64,000 bases of DNA from JALEFZ01 sp039820545. Its GTDB lineage: Bacteria > Bacteroidota > Bacteroidia > J057. The position numbers were made by a program, and so were the translations under genes. The notes below the pieces were generated by a model. That model saw nothing but the letters and a program-made list of their open reading frames with translations. It made no database searches and was not told where the DNA came from. Positions 48,314 to 57,759 of the stretch are shown here, piece after piece (position 1 is the first letter of the stretch; the number at the start of each line of letters is the position of its first letter). The DNA is taken from assembly GCA_039820545.1 (NCBI GenBank), contig JBCBPW010000030.1, positions 7,373 to 71,372 on the forward strand, read 5' to 3'.

Positions 48314-49843
48314 CTAGTTGTTGTTGTCTCGGATGCGATTCAATTCCAATCCAGGGCTGTAATCACGTCCCTGATCACTCTCATAGTCCAACAAACCAGG
48401 GATCTGACCTTGATTTTGCAGTTGCAAGCGCCATCTGGGGTTGCTCAGTTCACCATATTTATTGGAGTGTAGGAGTGGATAATCTCCTGTGGCACGGTCA
48501 GGATCGTGGAAGACGAATAATACATTGGTTTGGGAGCCTAGTTTGTTGTAACTCCATATCTCATAGGGGATAATCTCGCCTTCAGCAGGATGTCGATCTA
48601 CATTGTTGGGAATGCCATAGGTGAGAAATACTCTTCCTCTGTCAGTCTGCCAGCCTTCTCTAAATCCTGCTTTGAATTGCTGATTGACATACTTCAAGGC
48701 CGTAAGGTAGCCATTCCACATAGCCTGCACAGAGCGTCCGTCATTGCTGCGGCGTTCAAAGAAACTATATAAGAAGTTTTTCTTTTGCTCGTAATTCTCT
48801 AGTGCTTCTATGAAAAAACGCTCGTCATTGGTCGCCTTGTAGGTCAGGGTGCGTAAGTAAGCATCCAACTGTTCTTCGGAGTATTCATTGAAAATGTCTG
48901 TCTCAGAAGCGACGGCAATCGCGCTCGGCTCAAAGGAGATATCTTTACGCGAGTTGTAGACATAAAACTTCTGGCGATACTTCTTCATGATGCGTTTCTG
49001 CGGATGAAAAAGCTCGATTTGAAGATAGTATATATTGGAGCTGAGGTTGCTGATGTCGATCGTCTTTTTGTACAAATTGAATACACGTCCACTCCTCGGA
49101 TCCTCATCCGTCTGATAATTCATCAATCGGTTATCTCCTTGATAGATAACGGAGCGAATCGCATACTGAATCGGTTTTCCTCCCTCATTGAAGATTTTGT
49201 CTGAATTATAGATTTCGAAATAAAAACTCAGCTTATTCTCATTGAAGAAGGTACTATTGGTCACCATCGGTACGAGATCCTCTCGACGGGCTTGTCGTCC
49301 TTTCTCTGGATCGATCTCTCCTGCTACCCACTTGATGTCGCTGAATGCAAGATCATTTCGGGGAATGCGCTCCATCAAAAATTCAGATACGCCTACAGCT
49401 TTTGAAAATTCAGTAGAGTTACTGTCCACAGCGGTTGCGCGGATCAGGTAAGTCCCAGGATCGAGACGCAGCGCATGCACATTCAAGAGATTCGCGCGAA
49501 CTCTGGAGTCACGTGTCGTATCGGGCAAGCGTTGATCTTGGGGAAGTTGAAGATTATACTTCGCGTTTTCCACTAGCAGGGTATCTGTTCCTTCGATCCG
49601 ATCCAACTGCAACTGAATATTGACTTTTGCCTGAAACTGTCCATCTGCTTCTTTGACGAAGTTGAGGGTATTTCCTGCTACAGCCAAGTGGATTTCAACG
49701 TAGGGATTCCCGCCGTTTTGGGTCACTTCAGAATACGGAATGTGGAATCTTACCACATCTAAAAAAAGACCTGGCACTTGATTTTGAGCGTAAACCGAAG
49801 TGATCAGACAGATATATATGAAGAGTATGGCAGCTTTTTTCAT
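48314..49843 (-). CDS. GWxTD domain protein, mirror copy
   Basis: Mirror of 6786-8315, 509 residues, two bases ahead of the acyltransferase start. Confidence 0.83.
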   Translation of the reverse strand: MKKAAILFIYICLITSVYAQNQVPGLFLDVVRFHIPYSEVTQNGGNPYVEIHLAVAGNTLNFVKEADGQFQAKVNIQLQLDRIEGTDTLLVENAKYNLQLPQDQRLPDTTRDSRVRANLLNVHALRLDPGTYLIRATAVDSNSTEFSKAVGVSEFLMERIPRNDLAFSDIKWVAGEIDPEKGRQARREDLVPMVTNSTFFNENKLSFYFEIYNSDKIFNEGGKPIQYAIRSVIYQGDNRLMNYQTDEDPRSGRVFNLYKKTIDISNLSSNIYYLQIELFHPQKRIMKKYRQKFYVYNSRKDISFEPSAIAVASETDIFNEYSEEQLDAYLRTLTYKATNDERFFIEALENYEQKKNFLYSFFERRSNDGRSVQAMWNGYLTALKYVNQQFKAGFREGWQTDRGRVFLTYGIPNNVDRHPAEGEIIPYEIWSYNKLGSQTNVLFVFHDPDRATGDYPLLHSNKYGELSNPRWRLQLQNQGQIPGLLDYESDQGRDYSPGLELNRIRDNNN

Positions 49844-50170
49844 ACGTTTGGTGATGGATGTTATCGAATAAAGAGAAATGCTCTTTATAACATATCATTT
49901 CGTCTTATTTCTAATCTGCAATTAAAACTTAGTGATCGTTTAACTGTCGCCTTCAGCGGGAGTTCTTTTTTAGGAAAAAGAACCAAAACCATTTGGAATT
50001 TTAGCCCAACTCTATTATCCGCCCCTGTCACCAAATTCCAAGGCCAACGCCTCCCCATATGACTTGTTACTAAACTCGTAGCTTATATCCTGAATGCTTC
50101 AATTACGAAAGTCACTGATCATAAAGTACAAAAATAATGTAAGTCTTGGATTTACATAACGTGAAACCCT

Positions 50171-50968
50171 TTACACAGTTTGGGCTGCTTGCTGCGTACC
50201 TCTGATGCGCTGCACAAATGCGGGAACGATCTCTGCCAATGGCTGATCTTGTTGCAAGGCTTTGATGAAAGCAGAACCTATGATGGCTCCTTGCGCATAC
50301 TGACAGGCAGCAGAGAACGTCCGATGATCCGAGATACCAAATCCGATGAGTCGCGGATTGCGAAGCTTCATCTGCTCGATCCGATCGAAGTAAGCCAATT
50401 GGGTCTCCGTAAAGTCACCTGTACGACCTGTCGTGCTGTCCATGGAAACCATGTAAATGAAAGCCTGTGTGAGTTCATCAATTTGTCTGATGCGCACCTC
50501 TGAGGTCTGGGGGGTAATGAGGAAAATATTGGAAAGGTTTTTTTCTTCAAATAAGGGCTTATAAATCTCCTCATACTCCATCATAGGTAAGTCAGGTAAA
50601 ATAAATCCATCTACCCCTACACCTGAGGCAGCCTGGACGAATTTTTCTATTCCATACTGGATTACAGGATTGATATAGCCCATCAAGATCAGCGGAATGT
50701 CCACCTCCTCACGGATGCCTTGCAACTGCTCTAGGATTCGTTCCAGATTAATCCCATTGTTCAGTGCTACATTGTTGGACATCTGGATGGTGTTGCCATC
50801 GGCGATCGGATCTGAATATGGCATGCCTATCTCGATCAAATCTGCCCCTGCATCAGCCAATCGGAGGATGATCTCACGTGTATCATCTAGTCGTGGAAAG
50901 CCCGCCGTAAAAAAAATCGAAAGAATATCTTCCTTCTTATGGTTGAATAATTTGTGAATTCTATTCAT
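50171..50968 (-). CDS. trpA: Tryptophan synthase alpha subunit, mirror copy
   Basis: Mirror of 5661-6458, 265 residues, Glu46 and Asp57 present. In this arm the whole cluster reads leftward from the trpE promoter at 57760-57790, with trpA last and separated from trpB by the convergent lipoprotein gene. Confidence 0.95.
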   Translation of the reverse strand: MNRIHKLFNHKKEDILSIFFTAGFPRLDDTREIILRLADAGADLIEIGMPYSDPIADGNTIQMSNNVALNNGINLERILEQLQGIREEVDIPLILMGYINPVIQYGIEKFVQAASGVGVDGFILPDLPMMEYEEIYKPLFEEKNLSNIFLITPQTSEVRIRQIDELTQAFIYMVSMDSTTGRTGDFTETQLAYFDRIEQMKLRNPRLIGFGISDHRTFSAACQYAQGAIIGSAFIKALQQDQPLAEIVPAFVQRIRGTQQAAQTV

Positions 50969-51107
50969 TATATTCTGTTTTTTATATAGAAAAAGGAATA
51001 GATATATAGGGAGAATGTAAATTGTTTATGATCATACATCCCTCCCCTTTCTGCTTGGCATCATTCTTTGCTATTCCTACTCCTACAAGAATAATCATCT
51101 GATTTAT

Positions 51108-51473
51108 ATGAAGTTACCGTTAACCATTGGCCTTATATTTCTCTCTGCTCTTTACCTTTTTTCCTGCAAATCTCAGCAAGCGACTACAGTTGATGGTATG
51201 ACCGCGACATTTAAAGGGATCAATTGCAGTACAGAAGCCTGGGTTTTTGAAGATACAAGAGGAGAAATATCAGCCTATCAACCTAGTCAAACACTTACTT
51301 CCGAAGAGCAGCGTATGAAATCCCAACTCAAGGAAGGCAAGCAGTATGAGCTCAACATGACACGAAAACCAGCAGATTTTGGTCCTGCCAATCGCGCACA
51401 GTGTCTGGTACCTGATGCCTATGAGATTGCTTATTACATCTCACTGACAAGCATGAAAAGCGTAGATCAATAA
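51108..51473 (+). CDS. Small lipoprotein, mirror copy
   Basis: Mirror of 5156-5521, 121 residues, lipobox Cys20, unknown family. It sits between trpB and trpA on the opposite strand. Confidence 0.73.
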   Translation: MKLPLTIGLIFLSALYLFSCKSQQATTVDGMTATFKGINCSTEAWVFEDTRGEISAYQPSQTLTSEEQRMKSQLKEGKQYELNMTRKPADFGPANRAQCLVPDAYEIAYYISLTSMKSVDQ

Positions 51474-51480
51474 ACAAAGG

Positions 51481-51509
51481 GAGAGGAAAGGCACATACAC
51501 TTTCCTCTC
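51481..51509. terminator. Convergent trpB/lipoprotein terminator, mirror copy
   Basis: Mirror of 5120-5148; perfect 10-bp stem. Confidence 0.68.
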
Positions 51510-51515
51510 TATAGG

Positions 51516-52721
51516 TTAGCTGTTCATTTTCTTCTTGTATTCAATGTAGGTATTGAGATCTTTGTCCCCTCTCCCTGAGCAATTGATCACCACCACATCC
51601 GATGTTTTCAGGTCCATTTTATCCAAAACGGCAAAAGCGTGGGCTGTCTCGATAGCAGGAATGATTCCCTCTACTTCACTTAGCTTGTACCCCCACTGCA
51701 TGGCTTCATCGTCTGTGACATAATAAAACTGAGCCCGACCTGTGTCGTAGAGATGCGCATGAGCTGGCCCGATCCCTGGATAGTCTAGCCCTGCCGAAAT
51801 AGAATGCGGCTCTACCACCTGCCCATCACGTGTCTGCATCAAGATCGTCTTACTCCCATGCAATACCCCTGGACGGCCCAAAGCTGTCGTCGCTGCCGAC
51901 TTGTCTGTCTGTACGCCATGTCCTGCCGCTTCCGCAGCAATCAACTGGACCCCTTCATCATCCAAATAGTGATAAAATGACCCCATCGCATTTGATCCTC
52001 CGCCTACACAAGCAATGATGAAATCAGGATTGGGCGTTCCTTCTTTCTCCTGAAGCTGTTTTTTCATTTCCTCACTGATCACTGCCTGAAAACGGCCCAC
52101 CATATCAGGATAAGGATGTGGCCCTACCACAGATCCGATGATGTAATGCGTATCCGAAGGATTGTTAATCCAGTGGCGCATAGCCTCATTGGTGGCGTCC
52201 TTGAGGGTCTTGCTTCCACTCTCCGCAGGGATAATCGTCGCTCCGAGCATCTTCATGCGCTCCACATTGGGTCGCTGACGCTCTATATCTACGGCTCCCA
52301 TATATACGATACACTCGATGCCCATCAAAGCACATACTGTCGCAGTGGCTACCCCATGCTGCCCCGCCCCTGTTTCGGCAATGATCTTTTTCTTATTGAG
52401 CTGTTTGGCTAAGAGGATCTGCCCCAGCGTATTGTTGATCTTGTGTGCACCTGTATGGCAAAGATCCTCGCGCTTGAGGTAGATCTTGGCACCATACTCC
52501 GCAGAGAGTCGCTTCGCAAAATACAAAGGCGTAGGCCGCCCCACATAGTCATGCAGTAGCTGGCGAAATTCCTCCTGAAAGGTGGGTTCTTCCATGATCT
52601 CAAGGTAGCGCAGACGCAGTTCCTCGATATTGGGATACAACATTTCAGGAATAAAAGCCCCGCCAAACTGGCCGTAGTAGCCTCTCTCGTTTACTTGATA
52701 AGGTGATGCTGTCTGATTCAT
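51516..52721 (-). CDS. trpB: Tryptophan synthase beta subunit, mirror copy
   Basis: Mirror of 3908-5113, 401 residues, PLP lysine Lys94. Overlaps trpF by four bases. Confidence 0.96.
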   Translation of the reverse strand: MNQTASPYQVNERGYYGQFGGAFIPEMLYPNIEELRLRYLEIMEEPTFQEEFRQLLHDYVGRPTPLYFAKRLSAEYGAKIYLKREDLCHTGAHKINNTLGQILLAKQLNKKKIIAETGAGQHGVATATVCALMGIECIVYMGAVDIERQRPNVERMKMLGATIIPAESGSKTLKDATNEAMRHWINNPSDTHYIIGSVVGPHPYPDMVGRFQAVISEEMKKQLQEKEGTPNPDFIIACVGGGSNAMGSFYHYLDDEGVQLIAAEAAGHGVQTDKSAATTALGRPGVLHGSKTILMQTRDGQVVEPHSISAGLDYPGIGPAHAHLYDTGRAQFYYVTDDEAMQWGYKLSEVEGIIPAIETAHAFAVLDKMDLKTSDVVVINCSGRGDKDLNTYIEYKKKMNS

Positions 52722-53338
52722 GCTAATATTTCTTTGAGTTGTCTCAATTTGTCCAGGTTCTTCAGCCCTGGCTTGATTTCAAATTTGCTGTTGACATCAA
52801 TGGCGTGGAGCTTGGGTATCTCCATACCAATGACCTGTTCGATATTATCCAAACTCAGTCCTCCACTTAAAAAGAAGGGGACTTCTGAAGGATAATCTTC
52901 CAATATGTCCCAATTAAATGTTTGCCCTGTACCCCCAAGTTTACCTTTTACTTTGGTGTCAAAAAGGAAGTAATCGACAAATGGCTCATAAGGCTCCAAG
53001 ACACTAAAATCAAAGCTATCTTTCACAGAAAAAACCTTGATTACCCCTACCCCACTCTGCTGAATGGCCTCACATAGCTCGGGGGATTCTTTTCCGTGAA
53101 GCTGGACCATTGTCAACCCATATTGATCAATAGCATCCTGGATAGCCTCTTCCGATTCATCTACAAAAACCCCCACTTTCTCTACCCCGTCGATCATACG
53201 GGCATAGACAGGGTCCAAAGCCTTACGCATGTAGCGAGCCGACTTTACAGCGAAGATAAACCCTACATAGTCAGGCTCCATGAGAAGTATTTCGTCTATA
53301 TTTTCGGGATAGACAAGCCCGCATATTTTGAGTTTCAT
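52718..53338 (-). CDS. trpF: Phosphoribosylanthranilate isomerase, mirror copy
   Basis: Mirror of 3291-3911, 206 residues, catalytic Cys6. Confidence 0.93.
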   Translation of the reverse strand: MKLKICGLVYPENIDEILLMEPDYVGFIFAVKSARYMRKALDPVYARMIDGVEKVGVFVDESEEAIQDAIDQYGLTMVQLHGKESPELCEAIQQSGVGVIKVFSVKDSFDFSVLEPYEPFVDYFLFDTKVKGKLGGTGQTFNWDILEDYPSEVPFFLSGGLSLDNIEQVIGMEIPKLHAIDVNSKFEIKPGLKNLDKLRQLKEILA

Positions 53339-53433
53339 ACTTTTTGAGACTTTGAGACCGCCTCACGATGTGAGCCTTCCAGAAGACCGACCGTTCGACT
53401 AGTGCCTCAATTTGAGGCTGAACATATTGATCG

Positions 53434-54255
53434 TTAGATAGAAGTTTGAGTTTTATCCTCGGGCGCGAGATCTTTCAATCGTTCGATGAATTGAGCACAG
53501 GCCTTTTCGGGGCGAGGCTGCTCCATGAAGCGCTGTCCCATGAGGAAGCCCTGGTAGCCTGCCGTGCGTAAGCGCACGACTTCTTCGGGTCTGCTCAGAC
53601 CGCTTTCTGCAACCTTGACGAAGGTAGAAGGGATCTGCTGGGCAAGATCGAGGGAAGTCTGAATGTCGACCGTGAAGTCCTTGAGGTTGCGATTGTTCAC
53701 CCCGACTAAGTCGATACTCTCGCTTAGTCCCTTTTTGAGTTCGTCCCCATCATGGACCTCCATCAGCACCTCCATACCTAAGCTATGGGCAAAATCTCCC
53801 AACCTTTGAATTTCCTCTTCTGTCAGGACTGCCGCAATCAGTAAAATCACATCGGCACCAATCGAACGAGCTTCAACGATCTGGTATTCGTCAATGATGA
53901 AGTCCTTGCGTAAAATGGGACAGTAGTTCATCTGACGCGCCAACTCTAAATCGGCATTTTTTCCACCGAAAAACTTCTGATCTGTCAAAATCGATAAGGC
54001 AGAAGCCCCCGCCTGCATATAGCCTATAGAAACGCGCTCCACGGATGCATAAGGATTGATGTCTCCTTGAGAGGGGGATTTGCGCTTGTACTCCGCGATG
54101 ATGCCCGAAAGGTCTGAGCGGGTCAAATAATGACGGAGGGAAATACAAGGAGTCTGGAAGTAGATGGACTTTTCCAAAAGTTTGGTTGGATAAAGAGCTT
54201 TTTGATCCGCCACCTCCTGACGTTTATGTGCAACGATTTGATCGAGAATATTCAT
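53434..54255 (-). CDS. trpC: Indole-3-glycerol phosphate synthase, mirror copy
   Basis: Mirror of 2374-3195, 273 residues, Glu55/Lys57 motif present. Confidence 0.95.
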   Translation of the reverse strand: MNILDQIVAHKRQEVADQKALYPTKLLEKSIYFQTPCISLRHYLTRSDLSGIIAEYKRKSPSQGDINPYASVERVSIGYMQAGASALSILTDQKFFGGKNADLELARQMNYCPILRKDFIIDEYQIVEARSIGADVILLIAAVLTEEEIQRLGDFAHSLGMEVLMEVHDGDELKKGLSESIDLVGVNNRNLKDFTVDIQTSLDLAQQIPSTFVKVAESGLSRPEEVVRLRTAGYQGFLMGQRFMEQPRPEKACAQFIERLKDLAPEDKTQTSI

Positions 54256-54467
54256 TTTAAGATTTTATTAGACGAAAGATTTTGAGAAGCGGGAGCCGAT
54301 TCCTTAAGGATTTCCCTACGCTCAAGAACCGAGACTGAAAGTATTTGTCATGAAAAGGTTTCGATTGGGACAAAACAAGACACTATCGATAGGTAAAATT
54401 ATCAAAATCAATGATTTAACTCTCTCATCCCACTTCTCAACATTTGATCCTTTACTTATTTACTTCA

Positions 54468-56084
54468 TTAAATTGCAAGAAACTTTTCGAAACTGGTTTT
54501 TGCCTTACCTGATTCGAGAGATTCTCTGGCAGCAGCCATAGCTGTTTCCCTGGTCATTCCCTCATGGTAGGTGTAGACGGCCATACCTGCATTGGCGAGG
54601 ACGGCACTTTTTTGCGCTTCTGTACATTCATTGTTCAATACAGACAAGAAGATCTTGGCAGCATCCTCCACACTTTCGCCCCCATGCAATTGGGTCGGGC
54701 GAAGCGGCTCAAACCCAATCTCCTCAGGACGCAAGAGGTATTCTCCCTCCTGACTCAACCACTTGAATGGGCCTGTCAAGGAAATCTCATCATAGCCATC
54801 CAAAGAATGCAGGATCGAAAACCGTTTGCTACTCTGCTGGTAGAGGTAGCCATACAGACGGGCCAGCTCCAGGCTGAATACACCTACCAACTGTTTTTGC
54901 GGAAAGGCAGGATTCACCATCGGTCCCAGCATGTTGAAGAACGTCTTGACGCCCAGCTCGCGACGAATCGGGCCAACGTTTTTCATCGCTGGGTGGAAAA
55001 GCGGCGCATGCAAGAAGCAAATACCCGCCTCGTCAATCTGCCTTTCGAGCTTATCGTATGCATTTGTGAAACTTCCTCCCAAGAACTCGATCACATTGGA
55101 GGAGCCAGATACGGACGAAACACCATAGTTTCCATGCTTGGCGACCTTGACGCCTGCCCCTGCTGCCACGAAGGAAGCCAGCGTAGAGACATTAAAGGTA
55201 TTTTTTCCATCTCCTCCTGTCCCACACAGATCCATGGGATCATATGCCTTCAGATCTACGGGTACACACAGCTCAAGCATCGCTTCCCGAAAGCCCGCCA
55301 GCTCATCAACTGTGATCCCACGCATGATGTAGACGGTGAGGAAGGCTGCAATCTGGGAGTTGTTGTAAATGCCTCCTTTGGCGATGTTGGTGAGGACATC
55401 CTTAGCCTCAAACTTGGTTAGTGTATTGTGATCGAAGAGATGATACAAGAGCTCACGCATAGCAGCTGAACTCGGCGTACCGTTGGAAGAAGGCTGAGGC
55501 GTTTTGTCCAGCGGCATCTCCAACCAGTTCTTAAGAAGGATCTTGCCATGATCTGTGATGACAGACTCAGGATGAAACTGGACACCATAGACTGTATAAT
55601 CCTTGTGCTTGAGTGCCATGACTTCCCCTTCTCCATCTGTCGCCAATAGTTCGAGCGGTGCCTTGATAGACTCCTTGGTTACACACCATGAGTGGTAGCG
55701 TCCTGTCTGAAACTGAGCAGGTAATCCTTTGAACAGGGGATCTTTCGTCGCTTTCAACTCGACATCTGTTCCTATTCCATGCAGCACTTCAGGCATATTG
55801 TACAACTCTGCTCCGAAGACTTCTGCGATGCCCTGATGCCCCAAGCAGACGCCTAGTATGTGTTTGGTCGGTGCATAGGCTTGGATTAAGTCCTTCATGA
55901 TCCCTGCTTCAGCCGGAATACCAGGACCTGGAGAGAGCAGAATTTTATCATAATCTTTGACCGCCTCCACGTCAATCTCATCATTGCGGGCGACTGTCAT
56001 ATTTTTTCCATACCCTAATTCCCGAATCTGATGCACGAGGTTGTAGGTGAAGGAATCGTAATTATCTAAAACGAGGATTTTCAT
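54468..56084 (-). CDS. trpGD: TrpG-TrpD fusion protein, mirror copy
   Basis: Mirror of 545-2161, 538 residues. In this arm it directly follows the complete trpE and its attenuator, so this is the copy whose upstream control can be read. Confidence 0.95.
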   Translation of the reverse strand: MKILVLDNYDSFTYNLVHQIRELGYGKNMTVARNDEIDVEAVKDYDKILLSPGPGIPAEAGIMKDLIQAYAPTKHILGVCLGHQGIAEVFGAELYNMPEVLHGIGTDVELKATKDPLFKGLPAQFQTGRYHSWCVTKESIKAPLELLATDGEGEVMALKHKDYTVYGVQFHPESVITDHGKILLKNWLEMPLDKTPQPSSNGTPSSAAMRELLYHLFDHNTLTKFEAKDVLTNIAKGGIYNNSQIAAFLTVYIMRGITVDELAGFREAMLELCVPVDLKAYDPMDLCGTGGDGKNTFNVSTLASFVAAGAGVKVAKHGNYGVSSVSGSSNVIEFLGGSFTNAYDKLERQIDEAGICFLHAPLFHPAMKNVGPIRRELGVKTFFNMLGPMVNPAFPQKQLVGVFSLELARLYGYLYQQSSKRFSILHSLDGYDEISLTGPFKWLSQEGEYLLRPEEIGFEPLRPTQLHGGESVEDAAKIFLSVLNNECTEAQKSAVLANAGMAVYTYHEGMTRETAMAAARESLESGKAKTSFEKFLAI

Positions 56085-56122
56085 TTTGGGAAGACGATTA
56101 GACCGTTTGGCTTTGCTACACT

Positions 56123-57559
56123 TTATATGATTGAAAGGCTTGACTTAGTTTTGGCTGTGTCGACCGCCATCTGAATGGCACGGCGCAAAGCTCCGAGTTT
56201 GTTGTCGACTTCTTTGAGCTCGTTCTCAGGTACGGATCGAGACACGACACCTGCACCTGCTTGATAGTACAGCACATTTCCCTTACTCATAAAAGATCGA
56301 ATCATAATGGCATGATTGAATCTACCCGAAGCATTCATGAAGCCAACGCAGCCTCCGTAGAATCCTCGGTTTTGCGGTTCATACTGCTCAATAAGCGTCA
56401 TGGCTTTGACCTTGGGTGCGCCTGAAAGGGTTCCTGCAGGAAAAGTATCTGCCATCAGTTCCAGATGCTGATCGTGCGGATCGATGTCAGCAGTGACTTT
56501 GGAGACCAAGTGGATGACGTGAGAATAATATTGGATTTCTTTGTAGGTATCCACTTCTACAGTATGACCGTGGCGGCTGAGATCATTTCTCGCAAGGTCT
56601 ACCAGCATCACGTGTTCAGAGTTTTCTTTGGGATCGTCAAATAGCTCCCGCGCAAGTTTGGAGTCCTCCTCGTCATTTCCCGTCCGCTTAAATGTCCCCG
56701 CAATCGGGTGAATCGTCGCTTTTCCATCCTCTGTAATCAGCTGCGCTTCAGGAGAGGAACCAAACAATTTGAAACTGCCATAATCCGCATAAAAAAGATA
56801 AGGAGAAGGGTTTACGGATCGTAACGCACGATAGACATTGAACTCATCTCCGATAAACTGCTGGCTAAACTGCCGCGACAGCACCATTTGAAATACATCT
56901 CCTCGCTGGCAGTGGTGTTTCCCTTTTTCCACCATTTCAAGAAACTGTGTATCAGGCATATTGGCGTGCTCCTCACCCTTGAGGTCAAAGCTATATTGAG
57001 GAAGTGCTTGACTGTTGATCAAAGTTTCAATCTGATTCAAGCGACTGTTTCCATCTACCTCGTATTCAATCAGATACATTTGATTATGAAAATGATTGAT
57101 TACGATCAGGTAGCGGTACAGCACATACCACATATCTGGAATTTTGCGAGTCTCGTCTTCATAAGTTCCAATATTGACCTTCTCATAATGACGAACTGTA
57201 TCGTAGGATTGATAACCAAAAGCACCCAACTCTGGAATGGGGAGTTCTTCTGGCCAAGACGTGTAATGAGACAAAAACTCCTTGAGGATGGCGGGCACAT
57301 CCAACTTGCCTTGGGGAGGTTGCTGAACCTGCTGGTCCTTACCTATGGTGTAGCTGACTTGACCATTTTCAAGTTTAAAAGAGGCAAAAGGCTCCAGTCC
57401 GATGATCGAGAGTGTGTTTTCATTCCCATGATAATCAGAGCTTTCAAGCAGCATCGGATAGGCAAAATGATCCCTGAGCTTGAGATATAGGCTAACAGGC
57501 GTGACCGTATCCGCCAATAATTTCTTGTACCTCACGGGATAAATGGTAGTTTGACTCAT
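56123..57559 (-). CDS. trpE: Anthranilate synthase component I (complete)
   Basis: A 478-residue protein converting chorismate and ammonia (from TrpG) to anthranilate. The N-terminal regulatory site motif LLESSD (37-42, with Glu39/Ser40) corresponds to the tryptophan-binding LLES of E. coli TrpE, so feedback inhibition is expected. The catalytic half contains GDVFQMVLSRQFSQ, GSSPEAQL, HPIAGTFKRTGN, DLARNDLSRHG, TFPAGTLSGAPK and GAGVVSRSVPENE. It is shorter than the enterobacterial enzyme (about 520). It is first in the trp cluster, 38 bases before trpGD, and preceded by a Trp-codon leader peptide and attenuator. The part up to 56628 is mirrored at 1-506. Confidence 0.97.
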   Translation of the reverse strand: MSQTTIYPVRYKKLLADTVTPVSLYLKLRDHFAYPMLLESSDYHGNENTLSIIGLEPFASFKLENGQVSYTIGKDQQVQQPPQGKLDVPAILKEFLSHYTSWPEELPIPELGAFGYQSYDTVRHYEKVNIGTYEDETRKIPDMWYVLYRYLIVINHFHNQMYLIEYEVDGNSRLNQIETLINSQALPQYSFDLKGEEHANMPDTQFLEMVEKGKHHCQRGDVFQMVLSRQFSQQFIGDEFNVYRALRSVNPSPYLFYADYGSFKLFGSSPEAQLITEDGKATIHPIAGTFKRTGNDEEDSKLARELFDDPKENSEHVMLVDLARNDLSRHGHTVEVDTYKEIQYYSHVIHLVSKVTADIDPHDQHLELMADTFPAGTLSGAPKVKAMTLIEQYEPQNRGFYGGCVGFMNASGRFNHAIMIRSFMSKGNVLYYQAGAGVVSRSVPENELKEVDNKLGALRRAIQMAVDTAKTKSSLSII

Positions 57560-57618
57560 GACAAATTAATTGACAGACTGACTTCCTGCTTATTCTTCTA
57601 TTTTCTTAGACCAATGGT

Positions 57619-57660
57619 AAAAAATGAAATAGGGCTTACCGTTACATAAACGATAAGCCC
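57619..57660 (-). terminator. trp attenuator terminator (regions 3:4)
   Basis: On the minus strand GGGCTTATCGTT (57660-57649), a 5-base loop and AACGGTAAGCCC (57643-57632) form a 12-bp stem with one T-G wobble. It is followed by a T-rich tract ending in six T (57624-57619). It lies 59 bases before the trpE ATG. Its 5' arm is also complementary to the end of the leader-peptide region, so it can be disrupted by the antiterminator. Confidence 0.9.
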
Positions 57661-57697
57661 AAATATATTTTAAGCATCAACAGATTTATCGTTTATG
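57645..57697 (-). promoter_or_regulatory. trp antiterminator (regions 2:3)
   Basis: CATAAACGATAA (57697-57686, overlapping the leader-peptide stop codon) is perfectly complementary over 12 bases to TTATCGTTTATG (57656-57645). The latter contains most of the 5' arm of the terminator stem. Pairing 2:3 therefore excludes pairing 3:4. The 29 bases between form the loop. Confidence 0.88.
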
Positions 57698-57710
57698 AGA
57701 ATCTCATAAA
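57692..57710 (-). promoter_or_regulatory. trp leader 1:2 hairpin
   Basis: TTTATGAGA (57710-57702, leader codons 14-16) and TCTCATAAA (57700-57692, around the stop codon) form a perfect inverted repeat with one central base. Region 2 is thus shared between this hairpin and the antiterminator. It starts four bases after the tandem Trp codons, within the footprint of a ribosome stalled there. Confidence 0.85.
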
Positions 57711-57749
57711 TCGCCACCAACCGTTGATATGCCAAGTGCTCTGTTGCAT
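57693..57749 (-). CDS. trpL: trp operon leader peptide
   Basis: An 18-residue open frame, MQQSTWHINGWWRFMRFS, with Trp at positions 6, 11 and 12. Three Trp in 18 residues, two in tandem just before region 1 of a competing hairpin set, is the signature of a ribosome-mediated trp attenuator. It begins about 5-8 bases after the predicted transcription start, so its mRNA is nearly leaderless. No Shine-Dalgarno sequence is visible, which is usual in Bacteroidota. The stop codon lies within region 2, so a ribosome finishing translation would block the antiterminator and allow termination. Confidence 0.88.
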   Translation of the reverse strand: MQQSTWHINGWWRFMRFS

Positions 57750-57759
57750 AAGTTGAAAG

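Larger units (their letters stand above)
28265..56628 (-). repeat. Right arm of giant perfect inverted repeat
   Basis: Reverse complement of 1-28264, interrupted only by a 100-N run at 32786-32885. The axis lies between 28264 and 28265, inside ATACAA|TTGTAT, with no spacer. Base 56628 pairs with base 1; what follows is single copy in this window, simply because the left partner is off the edge. Features in this arm are mirror copies and probably do not represent extra genes in the cell. Confidence 0.97.

Noticed and set aside
28265..56628. Genuine recent duplication giving two trp operons and two of every gene
   Set aside because: No differences were seen even in pseudogene and intergenic DNA, there is no spacer, and no mobile element lies at the junction. 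An artefact is more economical.
56888..57490. Plus-strand open frame of 200 codons inside trpE
   Set aside because: Runs antisense to conserved TrpE sequence; its hydrophobic look results from the complementary codons.
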